64,000 bases of DNA from assembly GCA_032164295.1 (NCBI GenBank), contig JAJHTX010000010.1:806001-870000 (forward strand), read 5' to 3'. The translations under genes were made by a program, and so were the position numbers. The stretch comes from Inonotus obliquus. Taxonomy: Eukaryota > Basidiomycota > Agaricomycetes > Hymenochaetales > Hymenochaetaceae. Below the pieces are notes generated by a model. It worked only from the letters and a program-made list of their open reading frames with translations. It was not told the DNA's origin and made no database searches. Below, piece by piece: positions 21,882 to 31,726 of this stretch. The stretch's first letter is position 1. Each line of letters begins with the position of its first letter.

Positions 21882-23554
21882 TGTTAGAAAAACACTCGCT
21901 CTAAAGGGACTATACAGTAACCACAATAGGATGGTCCGGTTGGTTACGGATTCGGTGATGCTTTTCTAAGAGTTTCCAGAGCCTACTCGGTTTTCACAAG
22001 CAGGGCAGATTCCCAAGTATACTAAGTGTCGCCTCAGACGCTCCTAGGTACGGTTAACCAGTGTTACGAGTTCGACTGTGCTATTCCAAGGGTTTCCGGA
22101 GCCTGAATAGGGCAGATTCCCAAGTGTACTAAGCGTTGTCTCGGACGCTCACGTTTGGCTGACCAAGTCGAGCCTTAACCTCGTTGACAGACTAGTAGGA
22201 CAGTGTCGACTGCCATTTGTAAGCTTCCCTAGTCGGTGGGCGACTAATCAATCATTCCACACCGTAGAGTAAGAGAGGTTAAGCAGATTAGGTGTCTTCA
22301 GATAGAAGCTAGATGCCTAAGAGGACTCGGTGTATAAGAGGATCAAAAGAAAGATAGGGAGCTACGGTCTAAGTCTACAACTATTTATACCTTTTCCTCA
22401 TGTTGTGGACGGACCACTTCCTACGCTCCGTAGTTCCTACTCTCGATCTGATTCGTTATTCTAGCTTCCAAACTCGTCTGGTATTCCTATTGTTCTGCTG
22501 CAGTTTGACTCATCGACTGCGCACTGTGCAAGGCAATGACTCGGCATTGACTCATCTTGACTTGAACTGAATTGAAACCTATGCTCGGGGTCAGTCTTGT
22601 GCTGCGCCCTGTGCATAGAGTGAGTCAGTGAGTGAGTCATTGAATGCGTGTTTGTATGCCATTGGTTTTGCATGGCTGCACCGTAGTTAAAGTTCGCTTG
22701 TCTGCAGTTGCTCGTGCATTTAAGGAATTCCATCGGGGTTCTGCTGTATAGCATCTGGGGCTATGAAGGCTGTGATTTGCTTGTTGCCTCGGGACTCTTG
22801 TTCGGGGCCGTCAAGTGTGATTCGACATCAGATATCATCATGGGGAAACCAAGGTGGTTTGACATAGGTACCTATGGCGATGAGTAGCCATACACTTCGT
22901 CAAGTATCATTCAAAGGTATTCTCCAGCCTAGGTATAGGTTTCCTTGTAGTCGAATAGCTTTGCAGTATGCCCATAGTTCCCTGAGGGTGTTTGCAACCC
23001 ATGCCGCTGTTATAGGTGATCGGCGGTTCATAACATAGTCTGCACTGATCTCCATGAATGTGCTTGGGCACTCGAGTGCTAATATGTCGTGGATTCCTAC
23101 TATTGTCCAGTGCGTCTTTGGTTGCATGCCTATTGCCGTATCCATTGCTATTATTGACCTTGTGCAATTTCGAATGACCTCCGGGAGATTGTGGTATTCT
23201 CGATAAGCTGTTGCTCGTTCGCTGGACACATGATACGTCAACATGCCCGTTGCCTCCCGTAGTATTATCTTGTGTAGGTCTTCGATGATCTGTCGCACTC
23301 TTCTGCATTTATAGCAAGCCGTTGGAGGTTGCTGTACTTGCTGCATCGTTTGTGAAGGTTTAGTGTGATCGTCGGGATTAGCGTTGCTAGCCGATGCTTC
23401 TTGATCGTCGGCTTCGGATTGTATTAGATTTGCATGTTCTCTGCTTCTTGCTGTCGATCCTGATCGTCTCCAGCCAGTGAAATTAACCGGTCCCATCCGT
23501 GGTAGTTTCGATCGGCGTTCCTAATCGAATCAAAATTTCAGCACAATCCTTTCA
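21882..23554. mobile_element. 1.67 kb LTR-like insertion in pol carrying an ORF
   Basis: It begins TGTTAGAAAAACAC and ends AATCCTTTCA (TG...CA). Flanks are CTTGT (21877-21881) and CTCGT (23555-23559), a 5-bp target duplication with one C-to-T difference. Removing it joins the pol codons for EALDE and FLKKNLCTGHIRPSK. Inside are two diverged copies of a roughly 110-bp repeat (about 21950-22060 and 22065-22175, with GGGCAGATTCCCAAGT) and a minus-strand ORF (22900-23496). It could be a solo LTR of a long-LTR element or a non-autonomous element. Confidence 0.7.
22900..23496 (-). CDS. unknown ORF inside LTR-like insertion
   Basis: About 198 residues, starting MGPVNFTGWRRSGSTARS. A polar N-terminal third is followed by a CYKC pair and a helical segment (RQIIEDLHKIILREATGM), then ECPSTFMEISADYVMNRR and WVANTLRELWAYCKAIRLQ. 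No known domain is recognised. Sitting wholly inside a TG...CA insertion, it is probably an element-encoded accessory protein; an overlapping frame at 22907-23308 is judged a shadow. Confidence 0.4.
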   Translation of the reverse strand: MGPVNFTGWRRSGSTARSREHANLIQSEADDQEASASNANPDDHTKPSQTMQQVQQPPTACYKCRRVRQIIEDLHKIILREATGMLTYHVSSERATAYREYHNLPEVIRNCTRSIIAMDTAIGMQPKTHWTIVGIHDILALECPSTFMEISADYVMNRRSPITAAWVANTLRELWAYCKAIRLQGNLYLGWRIPLNDT

Positions 23555-24849
23555 CTCGTCTAGCGCCTCTTGCTCTTTCAGGCTGAGAGGGTAGATTTTG
23601 CAATCAGAGGGTTGGAATCCTGGCGTGAGTTCAATTGCATGATCCCAGGGTCGACGTTCAGGGAGTTGTTCAAATTCTTTTTCACTGAATACATCAGCAT
23701 ACTCTTTTACGAAGTCGGGTGCTGCCTGTACCGCAAGTTTGCGCATTTGCATCTATTTGCCTAAGGGTTGGTTTGCCTTGACATAGCCCTCCCAGTTGAA
23801 GTAGAACAGTCGGTCGTCGTGTTCCATCCACTGTTCCCACTCCTCTTCCTCTTCATCCAGTTCATCTTCCACATTGCCAACTTTTGGTACATATCCACAG
23901 TCTTCAGGACATCGGGTAAATGCGATTTTCCCCGTAGTCCAGTCTATACTGGGATTGTGGCGACGTAGCCATTCATGTCCGATGAAGAGGTGGGTGTCTC
24001 CTAGCTCCGTAACCGCCAATTCTATTACTTCTGAGTGATCTCGCACTGTCATTCGAAGCTCCACGCATTCAGTTACTGCTCCGTTAGCATTCGGTGTTCC
24101 GTCTGCATTATAAACGGGGAGCGGAATGGGCAGTTTCTTGGTGGGAACGTTGTTGGCTTCTACAACCATTTGACTAATGCAAGATCCTGTGCAGCTGCTG
24201 TCCAGTAGTGCCATAACCTTCCATTTCCACAGGTTATCTAGGTGTTGTAGTGTGACTGGTAGCGTGAGTTGTGATGTTCCGATTTTGCGTACAAAGCGCT
24301 TGGGTCCCTTTAAACTCCTCACGGCAGCGAGAGCCTCTTCCTTTGATAGTTTGTTGATGGAGGTAATCAGCTCTTCCGTAACTTTGGCATGTCGTCCAGA
24401 AGGGGTCCATTCTCGCAATACTGACAGGGCATGGTTGAGTTTATCTTCCTTTAAACACTTTACTATCCATGCTGCAGTATGAGGGATTGGAAGGTCTCGG
24501 AGACTCTTCTTTGGGTGGGTCTTCTTGTATGTGGGTTTTTTGTTCTCCTCTGGCACCGAGAAGCGAGAAAAAAGAGAAGGAGTTGAAGAAATATAATCAA
24601 GAGAAGTAGTTGCATTCAAATGTGGTTTTTCTTTATAAATATTTTTATTGGAAGAAAGATCAAAAGAGAAGTCATAGGAATATTCTACAAGAGGATGTTT
24701 TTCTAATTCTACTTTTGCGATTTTTTGTGGGTTTTGTAGAGGTTTTTCGTATAAATTACATGGATCGACTACTGGGTCATCGCATTCAAAAGAGTCCATT
24801 AAAAAGGTGCCAGATTTAAAATATTCTTCATCCCCAGTGCATACCACAT

Positions 24850-26079
24850 TCATGCCTGAGGGGTAGTAAAATCCTGTTCTTCGGCCTGTTCTTCAGCCAT
24901 TTCCTCCAATCCTATTTCCAGTTCTTCTTCGGCTGTCTCCTTGGCCTAACGTAGGTGGTCACATTCTGTTGCCCACTCCTCAAACTCCGTAGGCTCCATC
25001 TTCTGAAAGATCTCTCGTATCTTTACCGCTCGATTTGGGCAGAACCTTGCTATGTGTCCCGATTAACGACAGAAGTAACATCCATTACTGCGGTTGGCCC
25101 TGTCCATGATGATCTCCATGGGTTGACCACTGCCTCCATACATGACCTCAGTTGCATCCCGCTTGGCTGCTGCTGGTGGAGGTGGGCCTGGAGGAGGACG
25201 ATACTGAGGAGCAGGTGGCATAGGGTTTGTGCGTTGCTGGGTTTGAGGACGACAAGGGAGGGTTCTAGGGACATCACTTCTTTTGGCCATGTTGTAGCAT
25301 ATTTGGCATTCTGTATCGTCGGCTTGGGAGATTGCATTTTTCCAGTCTTCGTACGTGATGGGAAACATGCGGGCTGCGGTCCAATACACTTCCGGAAGAA
25401 CGCCTCGTTGCAGGAGATGGATCACTACACCATCATGAGCATTCCCTGCTAGGCCGGCATCGGTGCGAAGCATTTCAAAGCGAGAGAAGAAGTTTCGGGC
25501 TACTTCGTCTTTCTTCTAATGACAGGCTTGTAACAGCTCCCAGGCTTTCTTCGATTTGTTCTGGTCCTTGAAGGTAGCGTCGAGTAGTGCCAGAAACTGT
25601 GCAAAGGTTTCCCCTATTGCTATCAGTCCAGTCGGGGTTGTTCGTTGTGCTACGAAACTCCTTGCCCAGGTAGCTGCTTCCCCACCTTTCATGTATGATA
25701 GGATGAAGAAGATCTTGCTCTCATCGTTGGGAAATTTTCCTCGTTCTCCTTGCATGTACACCGCACAGGAATGACGAAAGTCTTCATATTTGCTTACTAA
25801 CCCTGAGAACTCTATGGGTCTAGCAAGGGTCGACTTAGTGGATGTAGCTGGCTGGTGTGGAGCCTGAGGCTGTGGCATTACTTGTGCTACTCCCATTGCC
25901 ACTGCTTGTGAACTTGCTTGAATGACTGTCAAGATCGCATTCCATTGATTGGGAGTGAACCCTCCAGGGGGAGGTGGCGTTGGTGGTCGTGGTGGTTGCG
26001 GTGGTGGTTGAGGAGTAGGGGGTCTAGGTGGCAGCACAAGCACAGCAAATTGTGGAATGGGCGACGCTGGTTGTGACAT
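24850..26079 (-). pseudogene. Gypsy gag with zinc knuckle
   Basis: A frame of about 409 codons starting MSQPASPIPQF. It has a Pro-rich N-terminus (PPRPPTPQPPPQPPRPP), a capsid-like helical core (FSGLVSKYEDFRHSC, KIFFILSYMKGGEAATWA) and one CCHC knuckle (CYFCR, stop, SGHIARFC). In-frame stops lie at 25516 (after LLQACH), 25063 (within the knuckle) and 24946; each is one C-to-T step from a Gln codon. The stop TGA at 24850-24852 overlaps the pol ATG (24851-24853), implying reinitiation or frameshifting for pol in the active ancestor. The leader between gag and the 5' LTR holds another insertion (26512-27984). Confidence 0.85.
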
Positions 26080-26511
26080 TTCTTCGTCAGTGGACCACTC
26101 TTCGTCTGCAGAATTGGTGGCAAGAGTTTTTCGACGTTTGGTGATGAGTGAGGTAGATTGGGATCTAGGCCGTCTAAGACCAGCAACACATGTGACTGGT
26201 AATAGAGTGTCGGTGCATGGGCGTTTTCGGGGTTGGTCGGGTGATGGGTTACGTTTCCTTCTATGGATGAGCCTTTGTTTATACCTCCTTCGCCTGCTTG
26301 TGTATGATGTAAGCTTGGCCAGTCCTCTAATCTTCCTGCGTTAGGTCAATAACGGGAGGGTACAGAGAAGGAGGTCAGACTGGAATGGGTTCCGGGGTTG
26401 CTCGGCATCAAAAGTGACATGGTGCGAGTTCTTCCGAGATGGCAATAACAATCCGGAAGATCCACACGTATGCCACAACCATCAATACCCAACTAATCCA
26501 CACACGGTCTG

Positions 26512-27984
26512 TGTTAGGACCAGTGCGGATCGGATCAGCAGACCGACATTGATTGACTGATCAACACGATCGACGCACCAGAACAAGTCCACTCACTCCG
26601 GCAATATTCGCAGTCCGTCTTGATAAGCGATGGGAAGTGCGGGACGGTGCCTGGTAGAGCAGAGTAGCAACAGTACTTAGTTGGGGTCAAGGGACCGGCC
26701 GGACACTAGTACCGAGGATAAGAGTGGTAGCAAAGAAGAGAAGCTTTGTGGGGCTTCTTTGTATTCACTAGTACAGAAGAATTTTGCTGAGGGACATAGC
26801 CACCCTCGCTTGGCCTATTTATACCCGAAGCTTCTATCTATTGAGTTACCCGGGCTCCCTCGGGCACAGCCTCCTGATTCTTCCGAGCACAGCCCCTATC
26901 TTGTCCGATACCCTGCAATCTCCAATCGGGTGGCGATGCACCTCCCATCTTCCCTGCAATCTTTCTAGAACTTTCGATATGACTTCATACCTGGTCAATA
27001 CACAGCAATCACGCCATCCCCGGCCAATTCTGTGGCTGTGCGGAGCTCCGTGCCTTCTGCACTGCTACGTCAGTCCTTCTCGAATGTTCCTTATGATGTC
27101 ATGCACAGCAACTCAAACAGTCTGCCATGTCTTCATCCTCTGCAGGTGCTGCTGGGCCATTCGGCTGTCTCGGTTGACTTGGGCTTCCTCCCTCAATAGG
27201 ATTAGCTCGATTATCAATCACCGGAGCGGCGGGCCTATATGGTTCTGCCTGTACTATGGCAGGTAACCCAGTCTGCCAGATCGTCGCTCGGCGATATCCG
27301 CCGGGTATCCGTATCTCCGTTCCTTGCACCTGATTGCCATTGATTCCTTCCATGACGAAGGTTAAGATCGCCCCGTTGATCTGTTCCCTCGGTTGAGAGA
27401 TTTCCAATGCTATTATCCCCGGTAGTTGATTCTGCTCCGATTTCCATCGTGCCACTATGTTGCCAAATAGATTATTGCGTAGTGCTTGATGTTCTCTTGT
27501 AGCTTCCGCATGTATTGGCCAGTCGAGTTGTATTGCCACTCGTCGGCATAGCTGGGAATGTATCGATCTTCTTGTCCATGCTATTACACCTGCATTCGCA
27601 ATGTAGTGTAACCCCCTTCCTGACCAAACCGTAACTTCGTGCAAGTATGCATTTAGTGTAGGTGTGAACAATGGTTGAGTTGTTTCTGCAACCGTTGACC
27701 AATGGTGGTTGGTTCGAATTGAGTAAGGTTCATGTCGAAGCATATGGTTGACTGCGTCCTCGAGTATCCATGTCTGCAGTATCCATGCTTCCTCATGTGC
27801 CCATTCACAGAACCGACATATTGGTGTATTGATTTGTCCTGGTAATGTCGAGCCCCAGGGACAATAGTGTGTGCGTGTATAATATGTTCGATCGAATTGT
27901 CTTTCCATGTCTGATGATCGTGGGAATTTATTGGGTTGTAGCGTCTCTGGATCTGCATGCCAAATAAGTCAATTTCTTCTGACA
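26512..27984. mobile_element. 1.47 kb LTR-like insertion in the Gypsy leader, TSD GTCTG
   Basis: It begins TGTTAGGACCAG and ends TTCTTCTGACA, flanked by GTCTG at 26507-26511 and 27985-27989. It begins with the same TGTTAG as the solo LTR at 17588 and the insertion at 21882. It carries a minus-strand ORF (27099-27908). It is best read as a solo long LTR or a short non-autonomous LTR element. Confidence 0.75.
27099..27908 (-). CDS. unknown 269-residue ORF inside LTR-like insertion
   Basis: Starts MERQFDRTYYTRTHYCPWGS. Visible features are a CRFCEWAHEEAWILQTW segment, a central helical stretch (AYLHEVTVWSGRGLHYIAN, RSIHSQLCRRVAIQLDW) and an acidic Pro-rich end (NGPAAPAEDEDMADCLSCC). The upstream DNA in another frame (LSEEIDLFGMQIQRRYNP) may belong to the same protein before a frameshift. 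The layout (N-terminal Cys pair, helical middle, location within a TG...CA unit) parallels the ORF at 22900-23496, but I cannot show homology by eye. No known family is recognised. Confidence 0.45.
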   Translation of the reverse strand: MERQFDRTYYTRTHYCPWGSTLPGQINTPICRFCEWAHEEAWILQTWILEDAVNHMLRHEPYSIRTNHHWSTVAETTQPLFTPTLNAYLHEVTVWSGRGLHYIANAGVIAWTRRSIHSQLCRRVAIQLDWPIHAEATREHQALRNNLFGNIVARWKSEQNQLPGIIALEISQPREQINGAILTFVMEGINGNQVQGTEIRIPGGYRRATIWQTGLPAIVQAEPYRPAAPVIDNRANPIEGGSPSQPRQPNGPAAPAEDEDMADCLSCCA

Positions 27985-28437
27985 GTCTGTTTCTCAGCTC
28001 CACACATGCCTCTCGTGAGCCCAGAGGGTGATCTTCAGCGCCAGTTTGGCCTAGGGGTGACGGACGTTGGCGACTACCAGACTGCAGGTTAACACTACCT
28101 ATCGCTATGGAACTAGACAGAGCACACTTAGAGTGTCAACGATTCACCCAGCTTTCCACAAGACACTGCTGGTCTGTTGGATCTTATGATTCCCATCAGG
28201 CAGCGCTAACTGAGAGAGGTGTTTTGTCAACCGGCGAACAAGGCCAGGGGCAACACTTCACAGTAAGATAGGAAAGGCTAGGTAGACGTTGGTAACTACT
28301 ATGCAAAGTCTTAACAGTGACAGCAGAGGTGGCAGGGGTAGGAGTCTGTCGTTCGACGTTACAATGCAAGGTAAGAATGAAATTTAAAGGTAGTAACAAG
28401 TAAAGGGATAGAGCAACAAGAATAGCTTTGACCTTAT

Positions 28438-28788
28438 ATCAGCGACAGCTAATAGCACTGGTTTACTGCTGGGCTATGCCTTTACTCAGTCGCAGCAAAG
28501 AGAGTGGTAGTGAAGGGAATAGATTGGGCTGCTGCTAACCAGAGGTTAGATCAGGTCAAAGCTAGGTTTCAGGGAAGGACTATGAGCTACTTATATACCC
28601 TACAGTGTGGCTGTGCAACAGCTACTATTACTAAGCTAATATTCTAGAAGGTTCCGGATCAGGTGACTAATTACTAAGGGATGATGACGAATAAGAAGTA
28701 CATGTGATTAGAAGATCAGGTGATGGGAAAATAAAGGAAGAAAGGAAATGAAAAGGAAAAGCGAGAAATGAAAAGTGAGTTCATGACA
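28438..28788 (-). repeat. 5' LTR of the Gypsy element
   Basis: 351 bp; partner of 18169-18520, in the upstream (promoter) position for the minus-strand element. Followed on its right by the target duplication CAGAG and the transposase sequence. The region 27990-28437 is untranslated leader between this LTR and the insertion; no clear tRNA primer-binding site (TGG...) is visible next to the LTR. Confidence 0.92.
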
Positions 28789-30047
28789 CAGAGTACAAAA
28801 CACAAATGGAAACTGGCACTCTCGTTCTCGTCACTCATGATGAATCAACATTTTATGCAAATGATCAACGAAAATACATGTGGGTTCACAACAGCACAGA
28901 TGCAAAACCACGCACTAAGGGTGATAGGTTGTCCATTATGGTTTTCGACTTCTGTACTCCTAATGGCTGGCTCCGATCAGCAGATGGGTATGTTTCTTTC
29001 CACTACGTTTTACACATCAGACTCAAGTATTCTTACAGAACACAAGAGGCCTGTATTTACTTCAAGGCTGGAAAGAACCGTGATGGGTATTTCACCAATG
29101 AAGACTTATATCAGCAAGTTTTGAATGCTCTTAATATCTTTGAGGGTTGTTTTCCAGGACAAAAGGGTCTCTTTTGCTTCGATAATGCTACCTCTCATCA
29201 GAAACGTGCTCCTGATGCACTCTCAGCATGCCATATAACTCGAAATCCTGGCTGGAAGGCTCGAGAGACATCAGGTGCCCCTTAAATGTGTCCTGGTCAA
29301 TTTTTGGATGGTTCACCACAGTCACTCTACTTTTCCGAAGATCATCCTACTACCCCCAGTTTGTTTAAGGGCATGACTCAAATTCTAACAGAGAGGGGAT
29401 TTGACGTCTAATGCAAACTGGCCCAATGCAAAGGTTTCAAATGTAAAGATACTAGTTTGGAAGCCTCCTGCTGCTGCCGTCGAATTTTATTCAACCAGCC
29501 TGATTTTTGCAACCAAAAATCAGCACTCGAGGAGTTAATTGAAGGCCGAGGACATCATGCTCTTTTTTATCCCAAGTTCCACTGCAAACTCAACTTTATT
29601 GAGCAGTGCTGGGGATATGGAAAGTCACAGTACCGAATGATGAAGCGGCCTGAGAATGAAGCTCAAATGATTGCGAATATCAAGGTTTGTCTTGACTCAA
29701 TTCCTTCTGAGTATTTTCAAAAGTAAGCACACATACAATTCAATTTTTTTTCATATGAACTGATCAATACAATGTAATAGATATGCAAATCGAGCTGCTC
29801 AATTTGTTGATGCATATAGAAAGGGATTAACTGGTCCTCAAGCACAGTAGGCAAATAGAAAATACCATAGTCATAGAGTCCTCCCTGATACTATTCTAGC
29901 TGAATTGGATGCTGCAGGATTGTAATTACATAGATTCTACAATATACTCATTCTCAACTCCATAAACCGAAATCACCTTCACCCCCGGGCCTACGATTTT
30001 TGCTGCTAGGGTCCTTCCAAATAAGGTTAGCACATGTGACATGACTG

Positions 30048-30079
30048 ATGTGACAGGTTGGTCGGGTTTATACTTTCCC
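30048..30079 (-). repeat. right terminal inverted repeat of DDE transposon
   Basis: Reverse complement of the left end at 15140-15170, with a few mismatches (CCAACCAACC against CCGACCAACC). It lies 122 bp after the transposase stop (29925). A short minus-strand frame overlaps it (29926-30129) but shows no recognisable domain. Confidence 0.65.
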
Positions 30080-30192
30080 AGAGACACGGATGAGGAAGAC
30101 GAGTACGTGCTGGCCCTAGGATGATTCATCTCACTCCAATATTAACCTTACCCTGTGCCCTGTGCCCTAAACCCTTTCACATGATCGTGTTC

Positions 30193-30304
30193 AGCTTAGG
30201 GCCGGTCAAATACGACATTATTACTCCATTTGGCACTGATCGACACACAGTCCATCAAAATGAAAGTGTCGTTGTGTGACCAATCCTGAGCTTAGGGCCG
30301 GTCA
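30193..30304. repeat. 16-bp direct repeat AGCTTAGGGCCGGTCA
   Basis: Exact copies at 30193-30208 and 30289-30304, with CCCTGTGCCCTGTGCCCTAAACCC about 40 bp upstream. It may be part of a small insertion end. The stretch 30080-30564 otherwise shows nothing recognisable. Confidence 0.6.
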
Positions 30305-30564
30305 GTGGGGACTTGCAGTGCTGCAGCTTATCTCGGAGGTCTTGTCAAAAAAATGTATTCTTCATTCAAGCTATTCCAAATATTGTACAAGTCTTTCCCC
30401 CTCTTGTATTTGAACTACAACTCTGCTAGCCGGATTATATGCAAGTGAAAGAATTGCAGAACTTGTATTCACATGGCTTGCCCTAGATGGCACGTCAATC
30501 ATTGCCTGATCTGGTCAGGTCAACAACCGAAAACAAGATCGCGCCGCTTTTTGTGATGTTGTAG

Positions 30565-31718
30565 TTCATATTAAGATTGATAACATTCCATGGTACACAA
30601 CCTCGAATTGACGAATTCCATCTTCATCATGAGTTCCATGATGCAACTACAAAGCCAAACCGATAACAACCAAAATAAATAATAGAAAGCCAGGAAAAAC
30701 ACGGAGTAACGACAAACGTCTGAGTCCATGAGTAAACACCATATCCTTCAAAGTCGACGCTCTAATCAACCTTCGAGTTCGCTTAGTCTCCTTCTGAGTT
30801 GTCCAATGGTTTTTTTCCGCCGCTTGAGAACAAGGAGTGACCGTATCTGAAGCGGGACGTCGGGAATATCATCGATGGTGATGTCGTCGACGTGTAGGCA
30901 TACGGTGCAAACTGTCTGCTGGTTGATTTGTTAAAACTTATAGCTGAGTCAAGGAGTAGGATAGCAAACAAATGATCAGCAGGTACTATACAGTCTGATC
31001 GGACCAACTCAGCTGAACACACCTATACTGTGGGTCACCTAGTACCATCGATTCCTTCAGTTCGGAAGATGGAGTCCATGTAAGCGATGAGCGCCTTCGA
31101 AGTTGTCCGGTCCCATACTAGAATCAATATAGATTTACGTTTGCTATGTCATGGCGGAGTCCAGCGCGATTTTTCAATCCTTGAGCAGACCTCTTCAATT
31201 CGATACTAGGACTCTAGTATACTTTCACGCCATTTTATATGTGGACCGTTCCGTGAAGTTCACCCACATGCCACATGATGCCCGAGTGCTGAATGAATCG
31301 TGGGTTCCATCGTAGTGGTGCTCCAGACTTACACCAGTGTAATACCACAAAAAAACTACAATCCGCTTATCCCTGGAGGTGACCGCTGAGCAACTACTTT
31401 AGTCGTGGTACATATGGAGTCACGCCGAGGCCACTGTAGCTTCAGAATCCATTGGCCCAGGTCCAATGCACAAGCCTTGCGAATCGAGAGTGTGGAGTGG
31501 AGGATGAAGGGGAGGGATTACCGATCCACCTTTGACAGGATCGACACGATACCTTTTGAAGCGATGGTCGATCATTGCCCTCCCTTTTGGATCGTTGATT
31601 GACGCTCATCTCAAAATAACTCTGAACAGGCTGAGTCCTCGTGTATCACCATCAATCATGCACCGGTACATAGCTCATTATAAGGCGATGAAGACGCCTC
31701 TTTCCCCCCCTCCCCACC
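30565..31718 (+). repeat. upstream region of NLR copy 2, duplicated upstream of copy 6
   Basis: Nearly identical to about 62543-63693. Shared landmarks are TTGATAACATTCCATGGTAC, GTCCATGAGTAAACACCATA and CATATGGAGTCACGCCGAGG. The last 200 bp, closest to the ATG, are also similar in copies 3-5 (the TCAATCATGCAC and GATGAAGACGCCTCTTTCC blocks), so that part is probably the core promoter and 5' UTR. Confidence 0.8.
30766..31115 (-). CDS. possible short gene, unidentified (duplicated at 62737-63086)
   Basis: On the minus strand, an exon-like stretch SKALIAYMDSIFRTEGID near 31105-31060 is followed, after about 150 nt of possible intron, by VCTVCLHVDDITIDDIPDVP and LQIRSLLVLKRRKKTIGQLR, ending in a helical, basic coiled-coil-like tail and TGA at 30768-30766. 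One donor/acceptor pair (GATG before GTACTAG; CAGACAG before TTTGC) joins them in frame, but the intron is long for this locus and the start codon is not located. No domain is recognised. The 62.7 kb copy has the same frame. Confidence 0.35.
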
Positions 31719-31726
31719 ATGCCTGA
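31688..31726 (+). promoter_or_regulatory. 12-codon uORF overlapping the NLR copy 2 start
   Basis: An ATG at 31688 inside the conserved hairpin-like motif GGCGATGAAGACGCC opens a 12-residue frame whose TGA (31724-31726) overlaps the main ATG region (31719). Whether it is transcribed and translated is not known. Copy 3 has a similar uORF (40512-40559); in copies 4 and 6 the same ATG runs on in another frame, and copy 5 has lost the motif. Confidence 0.45.

Larger units (their letters stand above)
18513..24853 (-). pseudogene. Gypsy pol: protease, RT/RNase H, integrase, chromodomain
   Basis: Starts with ATG at 24853-24851, overlapping the gag stop as ATGA. The retropepsin-like part has LLDSSCTGSCISQM (the family DSG triad reads DSS). 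RT (about 21825-21100) shows KLDVRWGYSNIRI and the catalytic YLDD box. RNase H follows as HIECDSSNFSNGAIL and ATERNYKIYDKELL. Integrase has the HHCC zinc module (HAHHDSRVNGHPG ... CDTCQRTK) and the D, D, E residues (SVDLIGE; GPQFESKF; DGQTERINQE). A chromodomain (EYLVHWKGYPESKCTWEPE) ends the protein, out of frame after a shift near 18925. Stops interrupt it at 23753, 20396, 20192, 20105, 19856, 19439, 18717 and 18600 (first base, plus coordinates). Insertions at 20490 and 21882 also split it. It is non-functional. Confidence 0.9.
18169..28788 (-). mobile_element. Ty3/Gypsy LTR retrotransposon (chromovirus-like), degenerate, TSD CAGAG
   Basis: LTRs are 18169-18520 and 28438-28788, with target duplication CAGAG at 18164-18168 and 28789-28793. 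The insertion point lies inside the transposase codons (ACA GAG TAC). Genes read on minus: gag at the right, then protease, reverse transcriptase, RNase H, integrase and chromodomain at the left, ending against a purine-rich tract (AGAGAGGAGGG) next to the 3' LTR (18521-18540). In element orientation the LTR starts TGTCATGAAC and ends CTGATA, so its ends are TG...TA rather than TG...CA. Three further LTR-like insertions sit inside it (20490-21032, 21882-23554, 26512-27984). The two LTRs differ at roughly a dozen sites, so the insertion is not very recent. Confidence 0.92.
15560..29925 (+). pseudogene. DDE transposase with UBA domain, interrupted and stop-ridden
   Basis: Pieces lie in one orientation: exon 15560-15619, intron 15620-15671, 15672-17587, 18103-18168, 28789-29925 (introns 28988-29038 and 29723-29780). 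Interruptions are a solo LTR (17588-18102) and a Gypsy element (18169-28788); without them the frame continues (GMYVDG, then HERNDVV, then THDESTFYAND). Order of parts: basic N-terminus, repeat array, UBA-like segment (EALGFSRQ, stop, VSDVFEACDRNEKMAANYLIE), helix-turn-helix-like region (KYLARNIRRWV, TARKWMNAMGYRYGK), and catalytic DDE core: HDES, CFDNATSH, and PKFHCKLNFIEQCW carrying the Glu. The core fits the Tc1/mariner-IS630 type of fold, in a variant common in agaric genomes. In-frame stops: 16977, 17265, 29283, 29409, 29849. With the TIRs, the uninterrupted element would be about 3.8 kb. It is inactive. Confidence 0.8.

Noticed and set aside
23552..23752. Independent 66-residue protein on the minus strand
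   Set aside because: It is the part of Gypsy pol between the protease and RT (YADVFSEKEFEQLPERRPWD), cut by a stop on one side and the 21882-23554 insertion on the other.
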